From positions 17,317-81,316 of the forward strand of contig DAOPZL010000008.1 in assembly GCA_035353395.1 (NCBI GenBank): a stretch of 64,000 bases of DNA, read 5' to 3'. The position numbers and the translations under genes were made by a program. Shown here one piece after another: positions 35,841 to 44,067 of the stretch. Source of the stretch: UBA1801 sp035353395. Lineage in GTDB: Bacteria; Acidobacteriota; Holophagae; Holophagales; Holophagaceae. The notes under the pieces were generated by a model, which was not told the origin of the DNA, made no database searches, and saw nothing but the letters and a program-made list of their open reading frames with translations. How positions within the stretch are numbered: position 1 is the first letter of the stretch; the number at the start of each line of letters is the position of its first letter.

Positions 35841-36767
35841 TCATCCCAGGCGGACTTGGCCCTCCGCGCCCCAGGGCTGGAGGGCCTGCAGGGAGGGCTG
35901 GACCGGCTTTCCCGGGCGCTGGAGCAGGACCAGTCCCAGCTCCCGGCCATCCCCGGCCGTGAGCCAGGCCCCCTTCCGGTCCCAGCGCAGGGTCCCGGGG
36001 GCGTGGGCCGAAGGCTCCAGGCCTCCCACGCCGCAGATCTTGATGGGGGTCTCCCCGAGCGTGAAGTCCACGCCGGGCCAAGGCTGGAGTCCCCGGACCT
36101 GCCGGTGCAGCTCCAGGGCGGTCCTGCCGAAGTCCAGGGCCGACATCGCGCGGCCCAGCTTGGGGGCCAAGGTCGCCAGGGCCTCCTCCTGGGGCACCGT
36201 GGCCAGGGTGCCGCCCCGCAGCGCGGGCAGGTGTTCCGACAACAGCCCGGCGGCATCCCCGGCCAGCAGGGACAGCAGGCCCTCCGCCGTGTCGTCCATG
36301 CCGATGGGACGGCGACTCACCGCCGCGACGGGTCCCGCGTCCAGCCCCCGGGTCACCGCCATGAGGGTGACGCCGGTCTCGGAATCCCCGGCCAGGAGCG
36401 CGTGGTTGACGGGGGCGGCTCCCCGCCAGCGCGGCAGGAGCGAGAAATGGAGGTTCCAGGTCCCCAGGGGGCAGCCGTCCAGCATCCAGCCAGGAAGGAT
36501 GTGCCCGTAGGCCACCACGATCGCCAGGTCGATCCCCAGGGATTCCCAGAAGCTCCGGGTCTCGGGCAGCTTCCAGCTCGCCGGCTGGTGGACGGCCAGT
36601 CCAAGGGCCTCCGCGGCCCGCTTGACGGGGGGCGCCTCGAGGTGCCTCCCGCGGCCCTGGGGCTTGTCCGGGTTGCAGAACACGGCCTCCACGGCGCAGG
36701 CCGAAGCCAGGGCCCGCAGCACCGGCACGGCGACGGCAGGGGTTCCGAGGAAGGCGACCCGGCCCAC
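35841..36767 (-). CDS. fmt: Methionyl-tRNA formyltransferase
   Basis: A 308-residue enzyme that formylates initiator Met-tRNA using 10-formyltetrahydrofolate. The N-terminal domain has VAFLGTPAVAVPVLRAL and the catalytic block NLHFSLLPRWRGAAPVNHALLAGDSETGVTLM, which includes the Asn, His and Asp catalytic residues; the C-terminal domain has GRTALELHRQVRGLQPWPGV. The start is GTG 36767, 2 nt after the def stop, with no ATG available before the conserved N-terminus. def and fmt form the usual pair that adds and later removes the formyl group. Confidence 0.95.
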   Translation of the reverse strand: MGRVAFLGTPAVAVPVLRALASACAVEAVFCNPDKPQGRGRHLEAPPVKRAAEALGLAVHQPASWKLPETRSFWESLGIDLAIVVAYGHILPGWMLDGCPLGTWNLHFSLLPRWRGAAPVNHALLAGDSETGVTLMAVTRGLDAGPVAAVSRRPIGMDDTAEGLLSLLAGDAAGLLSEHLPALRGGTLATVPQEEALATLAPKLGRAMSALDFGRTALELHRQVRGLQPWPGVDFTLGETPIKICGVGGLEPSAHAPGTLRWDRKGAWLTAGDGRELGLVLLQRPGKPVQPSLQALQPWGAEGQVRLG

Positions 36768-36769
36768 GG

Positions 36770-37276
36770 TCAGCGGTCCTCGCGGTGCTTGATGAACCTG
36801 CGGAACAGGATCTGGCGCTTCACCGGCCCGAAGTAGTCCACGAACAGCTTCCCCCGGAGATGGTCGATCTCGTGGCAGAAGGCCCGGGCCAGGAGATCCT
36901 CGCCCGCGAGTTCCTCCCAGGTGCCGTCCCGCCGCCGGTTCTTCACCCAGACCTTCTTCGGCCGTTCCAGGACCTCGTGGATGCCGGGGATGGAGAGGCA
37001 GCCCTCCGGACCCACCTGGGTCCCTTCGGTGCGGATGATCTCGGGATTGATGAGGACGAGCTTCTGGGCGGGATCCTCCCCCGAGGAGGGATCGATGACG
37101 ACGAGGTTCAGGTTGATGCCCACCTGGGGGGCCGCGAGCCCCACGCCCTCCTCCTCCAGGCCGGTCTCGAACATGTCCTCGACCAGCTGTTCCAGTTCCG
37201 GGGTCCATTCCCCGACGTCCGAGCTGTTGGTCTTGAGCCGGGGGTCCCCCCACGTGATGACAGGTCGTGCGGCCAT
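36770..37276 (-). CDS. def: Peptide deformylase
   Basis: A 168-residue metalloenzyme that removes the formyl group from nascent proteins. All three motifs are present: GVGLAAPQVG (44-53), EGCLSIPG with metal ligand Cys93, and HEIDH with His135, Glu136 and His139. The ATG at 37274-37276 has GGAG 5 nt upstream and was preferred over a longer upstream frame. It is followed at once by fmt. Confidence 0.96.
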   Translation of the reverse strand: MAARPVITWGDPRLKTNSSDVGEWTPELEQLVEDMFETGLEEEGVGLAAPQVGINLNLVVIDPSSGEDPAQKLVLINPEIIRTEGTQVGPEGCLSIPGIHEVLERPKKVWVKNRRRDGTWEELAGEDLLARAFCHEIDHLRGKLFVDYFGPVKRQILFRRFIKHREDR

Positions 37277-37424
37277 GCGATCTCCACTCGCTCCAGTGTA
37301 GAGTGAGTTGCAGGATTCGCCCACTCCGCCGGTGCCGTGCGAGAAGCGCGGGATTTCAGAAACTCACTCGTCGGCACGGAGGCGCTCCTTTGATACGCTT
37401 ATAGGTTCCGGCCCCGTGCCAACC

Positions 37425-37457
37425 GTTGCCGCGCGGAACCGATTCCTGGGCGGCAAC
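37425..37457. repeat. Inverted repeat upstream of the foldase gene
   Basis: GTTGCCGC (37425-37432) and GCGGCAAC (37450-37457) are perfect inverted copies with a 17-nt spacer, ending 23 nt before the foldase ATG. It could be an operator or a leader hairpin. The gap from 37277 to 37480 also holds both divergent promoters, for def and the foldase, but I cannot assign boxes with confidence. Confidence 0.35.
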
Positions 37458-37480
37458 CGTATTCCTAGCTAGGATCCCGA

Positions 37481-39487
37481 ATGAGCCCCGTCTCCAGAAG
37501 CAGCCGAGAATCCGCCAAATCCAAGGCGACCGAAACCCCGGTGTCCGAACGCAAGACGCCCCTGCGCCTCTTCAGGAACACCTTCAAGGGGAACCAGGCG
37601 CCCACGACGGCAATCATGCTGGTGCTGCTCCTGGGCATGATCGCCTACCTCGCCCCCAGCGGCCGGAGCGCCAACATGCCCGATGACACCGTGGCGCGGG
37701 TCTACGGCCGGAGCATCCTCCGCAGGGACGTGGAGCAGACCCTCGCCGAGTCCGTCCGCCGCATGGGCAACCAGCCGAACCTCAAGACCATGATCCCCTT
37801 CCTGAGGGCCCAGGCCCTGCGCCGGACGGTGGACCTGAAGCTCTTCGAGGAGATGGCCGACCAGCGGGGCATCCTGGTCACCGACCAGGAGGTCAAGAAG
37901 GCGCTGGAGACGAGGCTGCGCCAGTACGAGGTCTTCGTCGGCCCGAACGGCCAGCTGAGGCCGACCACCGAGATCGTGTCGATCCTCCGCGAGAACGGGA
38001 TCGCCCTGATCCAGTGGGAGAAGGAAGTGCGCGACCAGCTGGTGATCCAGAAGCTGATCGACCAGGCCGCCGCCCAGGTTCCCGTGGACGAGGCCTGGAT
38101 CACCCTCGAGAACCGCGTCCAGAACGAGCAGCTCACCCTGGAGATCGCCTCGCTGACGCCCGACATGGCCGCGGTCCAGGATCCCGGCGACGGGACCCTC
38201 GACGCCTACCTCAAGGCCTCGGGCGCCCGCTTCCAGTACGGTCCGCGCCGGGTGCTCCAGTACGTCGCCCTCGGCCAGGCCTCCCTCGGGAACGCCATCA
38301 AGGTGGACGATGCGGCGCTCCAGGCTGCCTACGATTCGAGGAAGGCCCAGTACGCGGAGATGGACGCCAGCCACATCCTGTTCCAGGCCAGGACCGAGGC
38401 GGAATTCGCCGAGGCCACCAAGAAGGCGGAGGCCCTCCGCGAGAAGCTGGTCGCGGGAGGCAACTTCGCCAAGGCGGCAGTGGAGCAGAGCCAGGATCCC
38501 AGCGCGAAGACGAACCTGGGACGCCTGGGCTGGTTCAGGGTCGGCTCCATGGTCAAGGCCTTCGAGGATGCCGCGATGGGCCTGAAGCCCGGCGAGATCA
38601 GCCAGCCGGTGAGGACCAGCTTCGGCATCCACCTCATCAAGCTGGAGGGCCGCCGCGAGAAGCCCTTCGCCGAGGTGAAGGAGGAACTCCGGGCCCAGAT
38701 GATGAAGGATCGTTTCGCGGCCAGGGCGAAGGACCTCCTGGAACAGCTGCGCAAGCGGGTGGGCGACAAGGGCGACCTCGCGGCCGCCGCCAAGAGCCTC
38801 AACCTGAAGGTCCAGACGAGCCTTCCCCTGCTGGACGAAGCCACGGCCGTCATCGAAGGGGTTCCCGACTCGGCCGCCCTGGTCGACCAGGCCTTCCGGA
38901 TGAAGCTGAAGGAGGTCTCCAAGACCCTGCAGGCCGGAGAGGCCTACGTCGTGTTCAGGGTCCAGGAGGAGCTGCCGATCGCCGTGCCGCCCCTGAAGGA
39001 GATCCGCCCGAAGGTGCTCGCCGCCTGGAAGCTGGAGCAGGCCCGGAAGGCGGCCACGGAGAAGGCGAAGGCCGCCCTGGCCTCCGGCGACCTGGCTGCC
39101 CTGGCCCCCCCCTCCACCCGGGAGAACATCACGATCCAGAGCCTGGGCCCCCTCGGGGAGCACCCGGCCATCCGCAAGGCCCTCCTGGACACGGCCGTGG
39201 GCTCCCTCACGCCGGTCCTGTGGGCGCCGGACGGGCAGGTCATGGTCGCGCGCGTCAAGGCCCGCACCCCCGCGGAACCCCCGACGTTCCAGAAGCGCAT
39301 GGCGATCGTCCAGAACATCCAGTCCTCCATCTCCCAGCAGGTCCTGGAGGCGGAGCGGAAGGCCCTGGAGACGAAGGGACGGCAGCGGCCGGGCTTCAGC
39401 TCCCTCTGGGGCAGGTTCGGGGGCATCTGGACGAACCCCCAGGCCACCCTGGACGCCCCGGAAGTCGGCGTCGACCTGGGCCAGTAG
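37481..39487 (+). CDS. Membrane-anchored peptidyl-prolyl isomerase/foldase (PpiD/SurA type)
   Basis: A 668-residue protein with a cytoplasmic N-terminus of about 45 residues, one transmembrane helix (TAIMLVLLLGMIAYLAP, about 43-60) and a large periplasmic part. The chaperone domain of SurA_N type comes first (VARVYGRSILRRDVEQTL...), then a parvulin PPIase domain at about 275-390 (DASHILFQARTEAEFAEATKKAEALREKL ... LGWFRVGSMVKAFEDAAMGLKPGEISQPVRTSFGIHLIKLEGRR), and a C-terminal helical region. It likely helps newly exported proteins fold, as PpiD does at the Sec translocon. AGGA lies 7 nt before the ATG. Confidence 0.9.
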   Translation: MSPVSRSSRESAKSKATETPVSERKTPLRLFRNTFKGNQAPTTAIMLVLLLGMIAYLAPSGRSANMPDDTVARVYGRSILRRDVEQTLAESVRRMGNQPNLKTMIPFLRAQALRRTVDLKLFEEMADQRGILVTDQEVKKALETRLRQYEVFVGPNGQLRPTTEIVSILRENGIALIQWEKEVRDQLVIQKLIDQAAAQVPVDEAWITLENRVQNEQLTLEIASLTPDMAAVQDPGDGTLDAYLKASGARFQYGPRRVLQYVALGQASLGNAIKVDDAALQAAYDSRKAQYAEMDASHILFQARTEAEFAEATKKAEALREKLVAGGNFAKAAVEQSQDPSAKTNLGRLGWFRVGSMVKAFEDAAMGLKPGEISQPVRTSFGIHLIKLEGRREKPFAEVKEELRAQMMKDRFAARAKDLLEQLRKRVGDKGDLAAAAKSLNLKVQTSLPLLDEATAVIEGVPDSAALVDQAFRMKLKEVSKTLQAGEAYVVFRVQEELPIAVPPLKEIRPKVLAAWKLEQARKAATEKAKAALASGDLAALAPPSTRENITIQSLGPLGEHPAIRKALLDTAVGSLTPVLWAPDGQVMVARVKARTPAEPPTFQKRMAIVQNIQSSISQQVLEAERKALETKGRQRPGFSSLWGRFGGIWTNPQATLDAPEVGVDLGQ

Positions 39488-39497
39488 GCCTGGCCCG

Positions 39498-39539
39498 CCC
39501 ACAAGGAAACGGCCCCGGACGGGGCCGTTTCCTTGTGGG
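39498..39539. terminator. Strong bidirectional hairpin between the foldase gene and serS
   Basis: Twenty-base-pair perfect arms (39498-39517 and 39520-39539) with only a 2-nt centre lie between the convergent stop codons. The stem includes AAGGAAAC/GTTTCCTT at its base and a GC-rich top. No separate U-run follows, but the stem is strong enough to terminate or to protect both transcripts. Confidence 0.78.
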
Positions 39540-39550
39540 GTAGCGAGCGT

Positions 39551-40816
39551 TCAGCGGAGGACGTCGGTGCCGAGGTAGGGGACCAGCGCCTTCGGGATCT
39601 TCACGCTCCCGTCCGGCTGCTGGCCGTTCTCGACGACGGCCACCCACGTCCGGCCCACGGCCAGGCCGCTGCCGTTGAGGGTGTGCAGGAACTGGGGCTT
39701 GCCGTCCCTGGGACGGAAGCGGATGTTGGCGCGGCGGGCCTGGAAGTCCCCGAACCAGGAGCAGGAGCTGATCTCCCGGTAGGTGCCCTGGCTGGGGAGC
39801 CAGACCTCCAGGTCGAAGGTCTTGCGGCTGGAGAAGCCCATGTCGCCGGTGCAGAGGAGCATGCGACGGTAGGGCAGCTCCAGGGCCTCCAGGATGGCCT
39901 CCGCGCAGGCCGTGAGGTGCTCGTGCTCCTGCTCGGCCTTGTCGGGGGCGGCGAAGGCCACCAGCTCGACCTTGTGGAACTGGTGCTGGCGGATGATGCC
40001 CTTCGTGTCCTTCCCGTAGGACCCGGCCTCCGAGCGGAAGCAGGGCGTGAAGGCGCAGTGCCGGATGGGCAGCTGCTCCTCGGGCAGGATCTCCTCCCGG
40101 TAGAGGTTCGTCAGGGGCACTTCGGCGGTGGAGATGAGGTACAGGGTGTCCTCGCCGCGCCGGGTCTTGAAGAGATCCTCCTCGAACTTGGGCAGCTGGC
40201 CCACGCCATAGACCGCGTGGGGCAGCACCATGTAGGGGGTCATCACCTCGCCCCAGCCGGCGGCGGACTGCCGGTCCGCCATGAAGTTGATGAGCGCCCG
40301 CTCCAGCCTGGCCCCGAGGCCCTTGAGCACGGAGAACCGCGCGCCGCTCATCTTCGCGGCCCGGTCCAGGTCCAGGATCCCGAGCTTCGTGCCGAGCTCC
40401 ACATGGTCCTTGGGGTCGGCGATGGCTGCGGGGGTGCCCCAGCGCTTGACCTCCAGGTTGCCGTGCTCGTCCTTGCCCACGGGCACGCTCTCGTGCGGCA
40501 GGTTGGGAACAGTGGAGAGGAAGTTCCGGAACTCCGTCTCCGCGGTTTTTTCCGCCACCTCCAGGGCCTTCAGCTTCTCCCCCACCTCCCGCTGCTGGGC
40601 GATGAGATGGCTCGCGTCGGCCTTCGCCCGCTTCAGCTTGGCCACTTCGTCCGATACCCGGTTGCGCTCGGCCTTGAGGAGCTCCGCTTCCTGGATGAGG
40701 CGCCGGCGCTCGGAATCCAGCTTCCGGTAGGCCTCCTGGTCGAACTCGAATCCCCGGGAGGCGAGTCCCCTGACGACGGATTCGAGGTCATTGCGGAAGA
40801 GGTTCGGATCGAGCAT
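39551..40816 (-). CDS. serS: Seryl-tRNA synthetase
   Basis: A 421-residue class II synthetase. The N-terminal antiparallel coiled-coil arm that grips tRNA-Ser spans about 25-100 (LDSERRRLIQEAELLKAERNRVSDEVAKLKRA). Class II motifs follow: motif 2 as FRSEAGSYGKDTKGIIRQHQFHKVEL and motif 3 as TLNGSGLAVGRTWVAVVEN, with TAEVPLTN binding serine. The length is typical. ATG 40816 has GGAG 8 nt upstream. It is preceded by the asparaginase gene at 40 nt on the same strand. Confidence 0.97.
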   Translation of the reverse strand: MLDPNLFRNDLESVVRGLASRGFEFDQEAYRKLDSERRRLIQEAELLKAERNRVSDEVAKLKRAKADASHLIAQQREVGEKLKALEVAEKTAETEFRNFLSTVPNLPHESVPVGKDEHGNLEVKRWGTPAAIADPKDHVELGTKLGILDLDRAAKMSGARFSVLKGLGARLERALINFMADRQSAAGWGEVMTPYMVLPHAVYGVGQLPKFEEDLFKTRRGEDTLYLISTAEVPLTNLYREEILPEEQLPIRHCAFTPCFRSEAGSYGKDTKGIIRQHQFHKVELVAFAAPDKAEQEHEHLTACAEAILEALELPYRRMLLCTGDMGFSSRKTFDLEVWLPSQGTYREISSCSWFGDFQARRANIRFRPRDGKPQFLHTLNGSGLAVGRTWVAVVENGQQPDGSVKIPKALVPYLGTDVLR

Positions 40817-40856
40817 GGAAAGGCTCCAGTAAACCTCCAGTGTAGACCGGGACCGG

Positions 40857-41843
40857 TCAGAGGGGCTCCCCGGCCCAGGAGATGCCGAAGGCGCGCCGGA
40901 CGTCCTCGAGGCCCCCGCCCGCTCCCAGCACGAGGCCCAGCTTGGCCAGGGCCGCCCAGCGCGTGTGCAGTCCCCCGGAAACGGCTCCGAAGTCCGCCGC
41001 CATGCGGCCCAGTTCGTAGGTCGCCAGGTCCACGCCGCCCCAGGGGCAGTAGCTCGTGATCACCACGGGGATGGACCGCCGCCGGCAGTGCTCCAGCAGG
41101 GCCCGGAGGTCCGGCCGGTCCATCGGCAGGTTGCCGGCCCCGTAGGCCTGGATGTGCACGCCCCGGGTCCCTGCGGGGGGCAGGTGCCAGGGCATGCCCG
41201 GGAAGGGGGCGTAGACGGCGAGGCCGGTCTCCAGGGCCAGCCCGAGCCCCGCGGGCACCCGGCGCTCGAAGGCCCCGGCGTGGGGATGCATCTGGATGTG
41301 GAGGCCCAGTTCCGCCAGGGGCGGCAGGTTGGGGGTCTCGAAGGCCTGGTAGCGGTGGACGCTGAGCTTCTCCGCCGCCACCCCCCTCAGCCAGTGGTCC
41401 CCGAAGCAGATGCCGATCTCGGGCACCCCCCGGGTGGCCAGGGTCACGGCCTCCACCAGGTTACTCCGGGCGTCGCTCCGCACATAGGCCAGGGGGCGCT
41501 GGGAGCCGGTGATGACCACGGGCTTCCCGAGGTCGGCCAGCAGGAATCCCAGGACGGAGGCGGTGTAGGTCATCGTGTCCGTTCCGTGGACGAGGACGAT
41601 GCCTTCGACGTCGCCGCTCTGCTCCCGGATCAGGCGGGCGAGTCCCAGGATGTGCTCCGGCTCCATGGTGGCCGAATCGCGGTTGAGGGCCACCGTGAGC
41701 CGCAGCTCGGCCACTTCCGCCAGCTCGGGGACCTGTTCCAGGATCCCGGCCACCGAGGGGCCCGGGGAGAGGGTCACCGGCGTCCCGGTGGGCGTCATGC
41801 CGAGCGTCCCGCCCGTGTGAACCAGCAGCACCCGTTCCGCCAT
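40857..41843 (-). CDS. ansA: L-asparaginase, type I (cytoplasmic)
   Basis: A 328-residue hydrolase that converts asparagine to aspartate and ammonia. Both threonine motifs are present: VHTGGTLGM (residues 8-16) and VLVHGTDTMTYTAS (about 83-96), the second with the Thr-Asp pair; the lysine of the catalytic set fits GKPVVITGSQRP. There is no signal peptide, in keeping with type I enzymes. The ATG at 41843 has GGAG about 9 nt upstream. It is followed by serS. Confidence 0.93.
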   Translation of the reverse strand: MAERVLLVHTGGTLGMTPTGTPVTLSPGPSVAGILEQVPELAEVAELRLTVALNRDSATMEPEHILGLARLIREQSGDVEGIVLVHGTDTMTYTASVLGFLLADLGKPVVITGSQRPLAYVRSDARSNLVEAVTLATRGVPEIGICFGDHWLRGVAAEKLSVHRYQAFETPNLPPLAELGLHIQMHPHAGAFERRVPAGLGLALETGLAVYAPFPGMPWHLPPAGTRGVHIQAYGAGNLPMDRPDLRALLEHCRRRSIPVVITSYCPWGGVDLATYELGRMAADFGAVSGGLHTRWAALAKLGLVLGAGGGLEDVRRAFGISWAGEPL

Positions 41844-41936
41844 AGGCCTTTCTCCAAGATCCGTCGCTCACCACGAATAGCATGAATCGGGCATCCGGAC
41901 GGGCCCGCCGGCGGATATATCAGCGCGTGCCGGGGC

Positions 41937-42584
41937 TCAGGCGGCGATCAGGGCCCGCACCTCGTCGCTCCCCGCCTCGGAGGCGCAGCTCACGACGACG
42001 GCGCAGTGGCCCGGCTGGCTCGGGGGGAGATCCACCTGGCCCACGAAGCCGCCGTCCTGGTCGGTCCGGCCCGTGAGCAGGATGACGGCCTTCTTCAGGC
42101 TGGAGACCAGCTTCACCGTCACATCGGCGCCCGGGACAGGATCCTGGCTGATGCAGAGGCGGGCCCTGAGCCTGAACCGGAAGAGCGTGCCGAAGGTCGG
42201 CTTCATCGCCTCGTCCAGCACCAGCTCGAGGGTGTCCACGTCCCCTTCCTGCTGGAGGTACTCCAGGATGGCCTGGTCCAGGGAGCGGTCGGTGAAGACC
42301 TGGGCTTCCGCCACTTCGACGTCCTGGGGCGTCGTGTCGTACTTCCCGTTCTTGATGTCCCGGATCACGGTCTTGTGCTGCTCGTTCATCCGGTCCTGGA
42401 CCAGGGCTTCGGACACCGCGCCCCCGTTGATCAGGTCGTCGTAGCCCCCGCGGTAGCTGTCCAGGATCTCGCCGCCCACGTAGATCAGCGTCTCGATCTT
42501 GGGGTTGCCCAGCCCCTTGTCCTCGGTCTGGACGTGGAAGATCCGGTTGCCGTGCCTGACGTCCGTGTTGTAGCCCGTGATCAT
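41937..42584 (-). CDS. Conserved protein of unknown function linked to a receiver protein
   Basis: A 215-residue cytoplasmic protein. The N-terminal 60 residues carry a distinctive block (GNRIFHVQTEDKGLGNPKIETLIYVGGEILDSYRGGYDDLI) that I recall in uncharacterised proteins of Acidobacteria and deltaproteobacteria; the C-terminal 90 residues look like an all-beta domain (FRFRLRARLCISQDPVPGADVTVKLVSS ... GRTDQDGGFVGQVDLPPSQPG), resembling a carboxypeptidase-regulatory or Ig-like fold. No catalytic motif is seen. It starts 19 nt after the receiver-domain gene with GGAG 5 nt before its ATG, so the two probably act together. Confidence 0.8.
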   Translation of the reverse strand: MITGYNTDVRHGNRIFHVQTEDKGLGNPKIETLIYVGGEILDSYRGGYDDLINGGAVSEALVQDRMNEQHKTVIRDIKNGKYDTTPQDVEVAEAQVFTDRSLDQAILEYLQQEGDVDTLELVLDEAMKPTFGTLFRFRLRARLCISQDPVPGADVTVKLVSSLKKAVILLTGRTDQDGGFVGQVDLPPSQPGHCAVVVSCASEAGSDEVRALIAA

Positions 42585-42603
42585 TCAGACTCCAGTCCCC
42601 GGT

Positions 42604-43947
42604 TCAGGAGCGCGGCAAGCGTTCCGCAAGCTCGGGCATGACCTCCCAGGCGATCTCCCGGAGGACCTGGTCCCCCAGGCGGGCGACCACGGCCTTCGAG
42701 AGGGCGTCCATCAGGACCGGATCCGCCATCATGGCCTCCAGCAGCTCCTGGGTGCCGAGGCTCGCCGCCGGCGCGGGAGCCTGGACAGCCTCGGCGGTCG
42801 GCGCGGGAGCTTCAGCCGCCGATTCGGGAACCGTCTCGAGGGGGACCTGGGCCACGGGGCCTTCCGCCTCCAGGATCCCTGGGAAGGGCTGCTCCTCCGT
42901 CACGGGCAGGGCTCCCTCGAGGCCGGGCACGGGGAGGCTGGGCTCGGCGGCGATCTCCGGGATGGAGACGTCCAGGAGATCCAGTTCCTCGGTGGGAAGC
43001 GACAAGGATTCGGCGGGAGCGGGTGCCTCCACCGCGGCCAGCATCGACTCGCTGTCGTCGGACCAGTCGAATTCCGCCACCGGGACGACAGGGGCGAGGA
43101 CGGACGGTTCCGGAGAGGTCGCCTCGGCGGCCAGCGGAGTTTCCGGAACGGTCTCCGGTTCCGGGAGGGACAGCGCCTCGACCTCGGGCAGGCTGCCGAG
43201 GGAGGGAATCTCCACGAGCTCCTCCGCCGGGATCCCAAGTCCGGGAAGCTCCAGTTCGGGGGAGGGAAGCTCCAGGACCGGCTCCTGGCTCCCGAGGGGA
43301 CTCGGGACCGACAGGTGTTCCGGCAGCGGGGAAATGCCCTGGAGGCTCTCCAGGTCGAGTTCTTCCAGGTCGAGGGTCTCTTCCTTCGGCGCCGCTTCCG
43401 GCCCAGGGTAGAGATCCTCCTCGGTGAGTTCCAGGAGGTCGTCCTCCTCCGGCGCCGCGGAAACCGGCTGCCTGATCTCCGGAAGGTCCTCCAGGCGGGT
43501 GGCGGGCATGGTCGCGAAGGGGGAGGCTTCGCCGAAGACGGGCGCAGGCGGTTCGGGTTCGGGTTCCGGCTCGGGCACGGGCGTCTCCATGAGCTGGAGG
43601 ACTCGATCCCCGAGGTTCTTGAGTTCCACGGGCTTCTTCAGGAAGCCCTGGATCGGGGCCGCCTTGACGCGCTCGGGATCCACGGTGTCCAGGACCCCGG
43701 CCATCATGGCGATGGGCATGCGGGCCGTGGCGGGGATCTCCCTGAGCCTCGCCAGGAGCCCCCAGCCATCCATGACGGCCATGGACGTATCCACCAGGGC
43801 CACGTCGAAATGGTCGCCCCGGTCCACCTTCTCCAGTGCCACTGCGGCGGAATCCACGCACACCAGCTCGATGGAGCTGGCCGCAAGGAGGGTTTCGGCG
43901 ATCTTGTGGATGCTGGGATTGTCGTCCACGAGGAGAAGACGGGGCAT
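42604..43947 (-). CDS. Response-regulator receiver protein with long disordered linker
   Basis: A 447-residue protein. Residues 1-120 are a CheY-like receiver: acidic pair Asp8/Asp9 (LLVDDNPSIHK), phospho-acceptor Asp53 (VALVDTSM), and Lys in FLKKPVE. Residues about 125-370 are extremely rich in Pro, Glu and Leu (LELPSPELELPGLGIPAEELVEIP) and surely disordered. A short C-terminal helical motif (DPVLMDALSKAVVARLGDQVLREIAWEVMPELAERL) is typical of receiver proteins in Geobacter and Myxococcus relatives. With no DNA-binding domain it should act by protein contacts. It is the first gene of a pair with the 41937-42584 gene. Confidence 0.88.
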   Translation of the reverse strand: MPRLLLVDDNPSIHKIAETLLAASSIELVCVDSAAVALEKVDRGDHFDVALVDTSMAVMDGWGLLARLREIPATARMPIAMMAGVLDTVDPERVKAAPIQGFLKKPVELKNLGDRVLQLMETPVPEPEPEPEPPAPVFGEASPFATMPATRLEDLPEIRQPVSAAPEEDDLLELTEEDLYPGPEAAPKEETLDLEELDLESLQGISPLPEHLSVPSPLGSQEPVLELPSPELELPGLGIPAEELVEIPSLGSLPEVEALSLPEPETVPETPLAAEATSPEPSVLAPVVPVAEFDWSDDSESMLAAVEAPAPAESLSLPTEELDLLDVSIPEIAAEPSLPVPGLEGALPVTEEQPFPGILEAEGPVAQVPLETVPESAAEAPAPTAEAVQAPAPAASLGTQELLEAMMADPVLMDALSKAVVARLGDQVLREIAWEVMPELAERLPRS

Positions 43948-44067
43948 GAGGAACCTCGGGAGGCCAGGGTGCAGACAGATGGCTGCGCCTACGCTAACAG
44001 AAATCGGCACCGCCGAGCATGTGTTTTAGGATGTGCGGGATCGGACGGCGCGCTCGCAGGACGGGAA

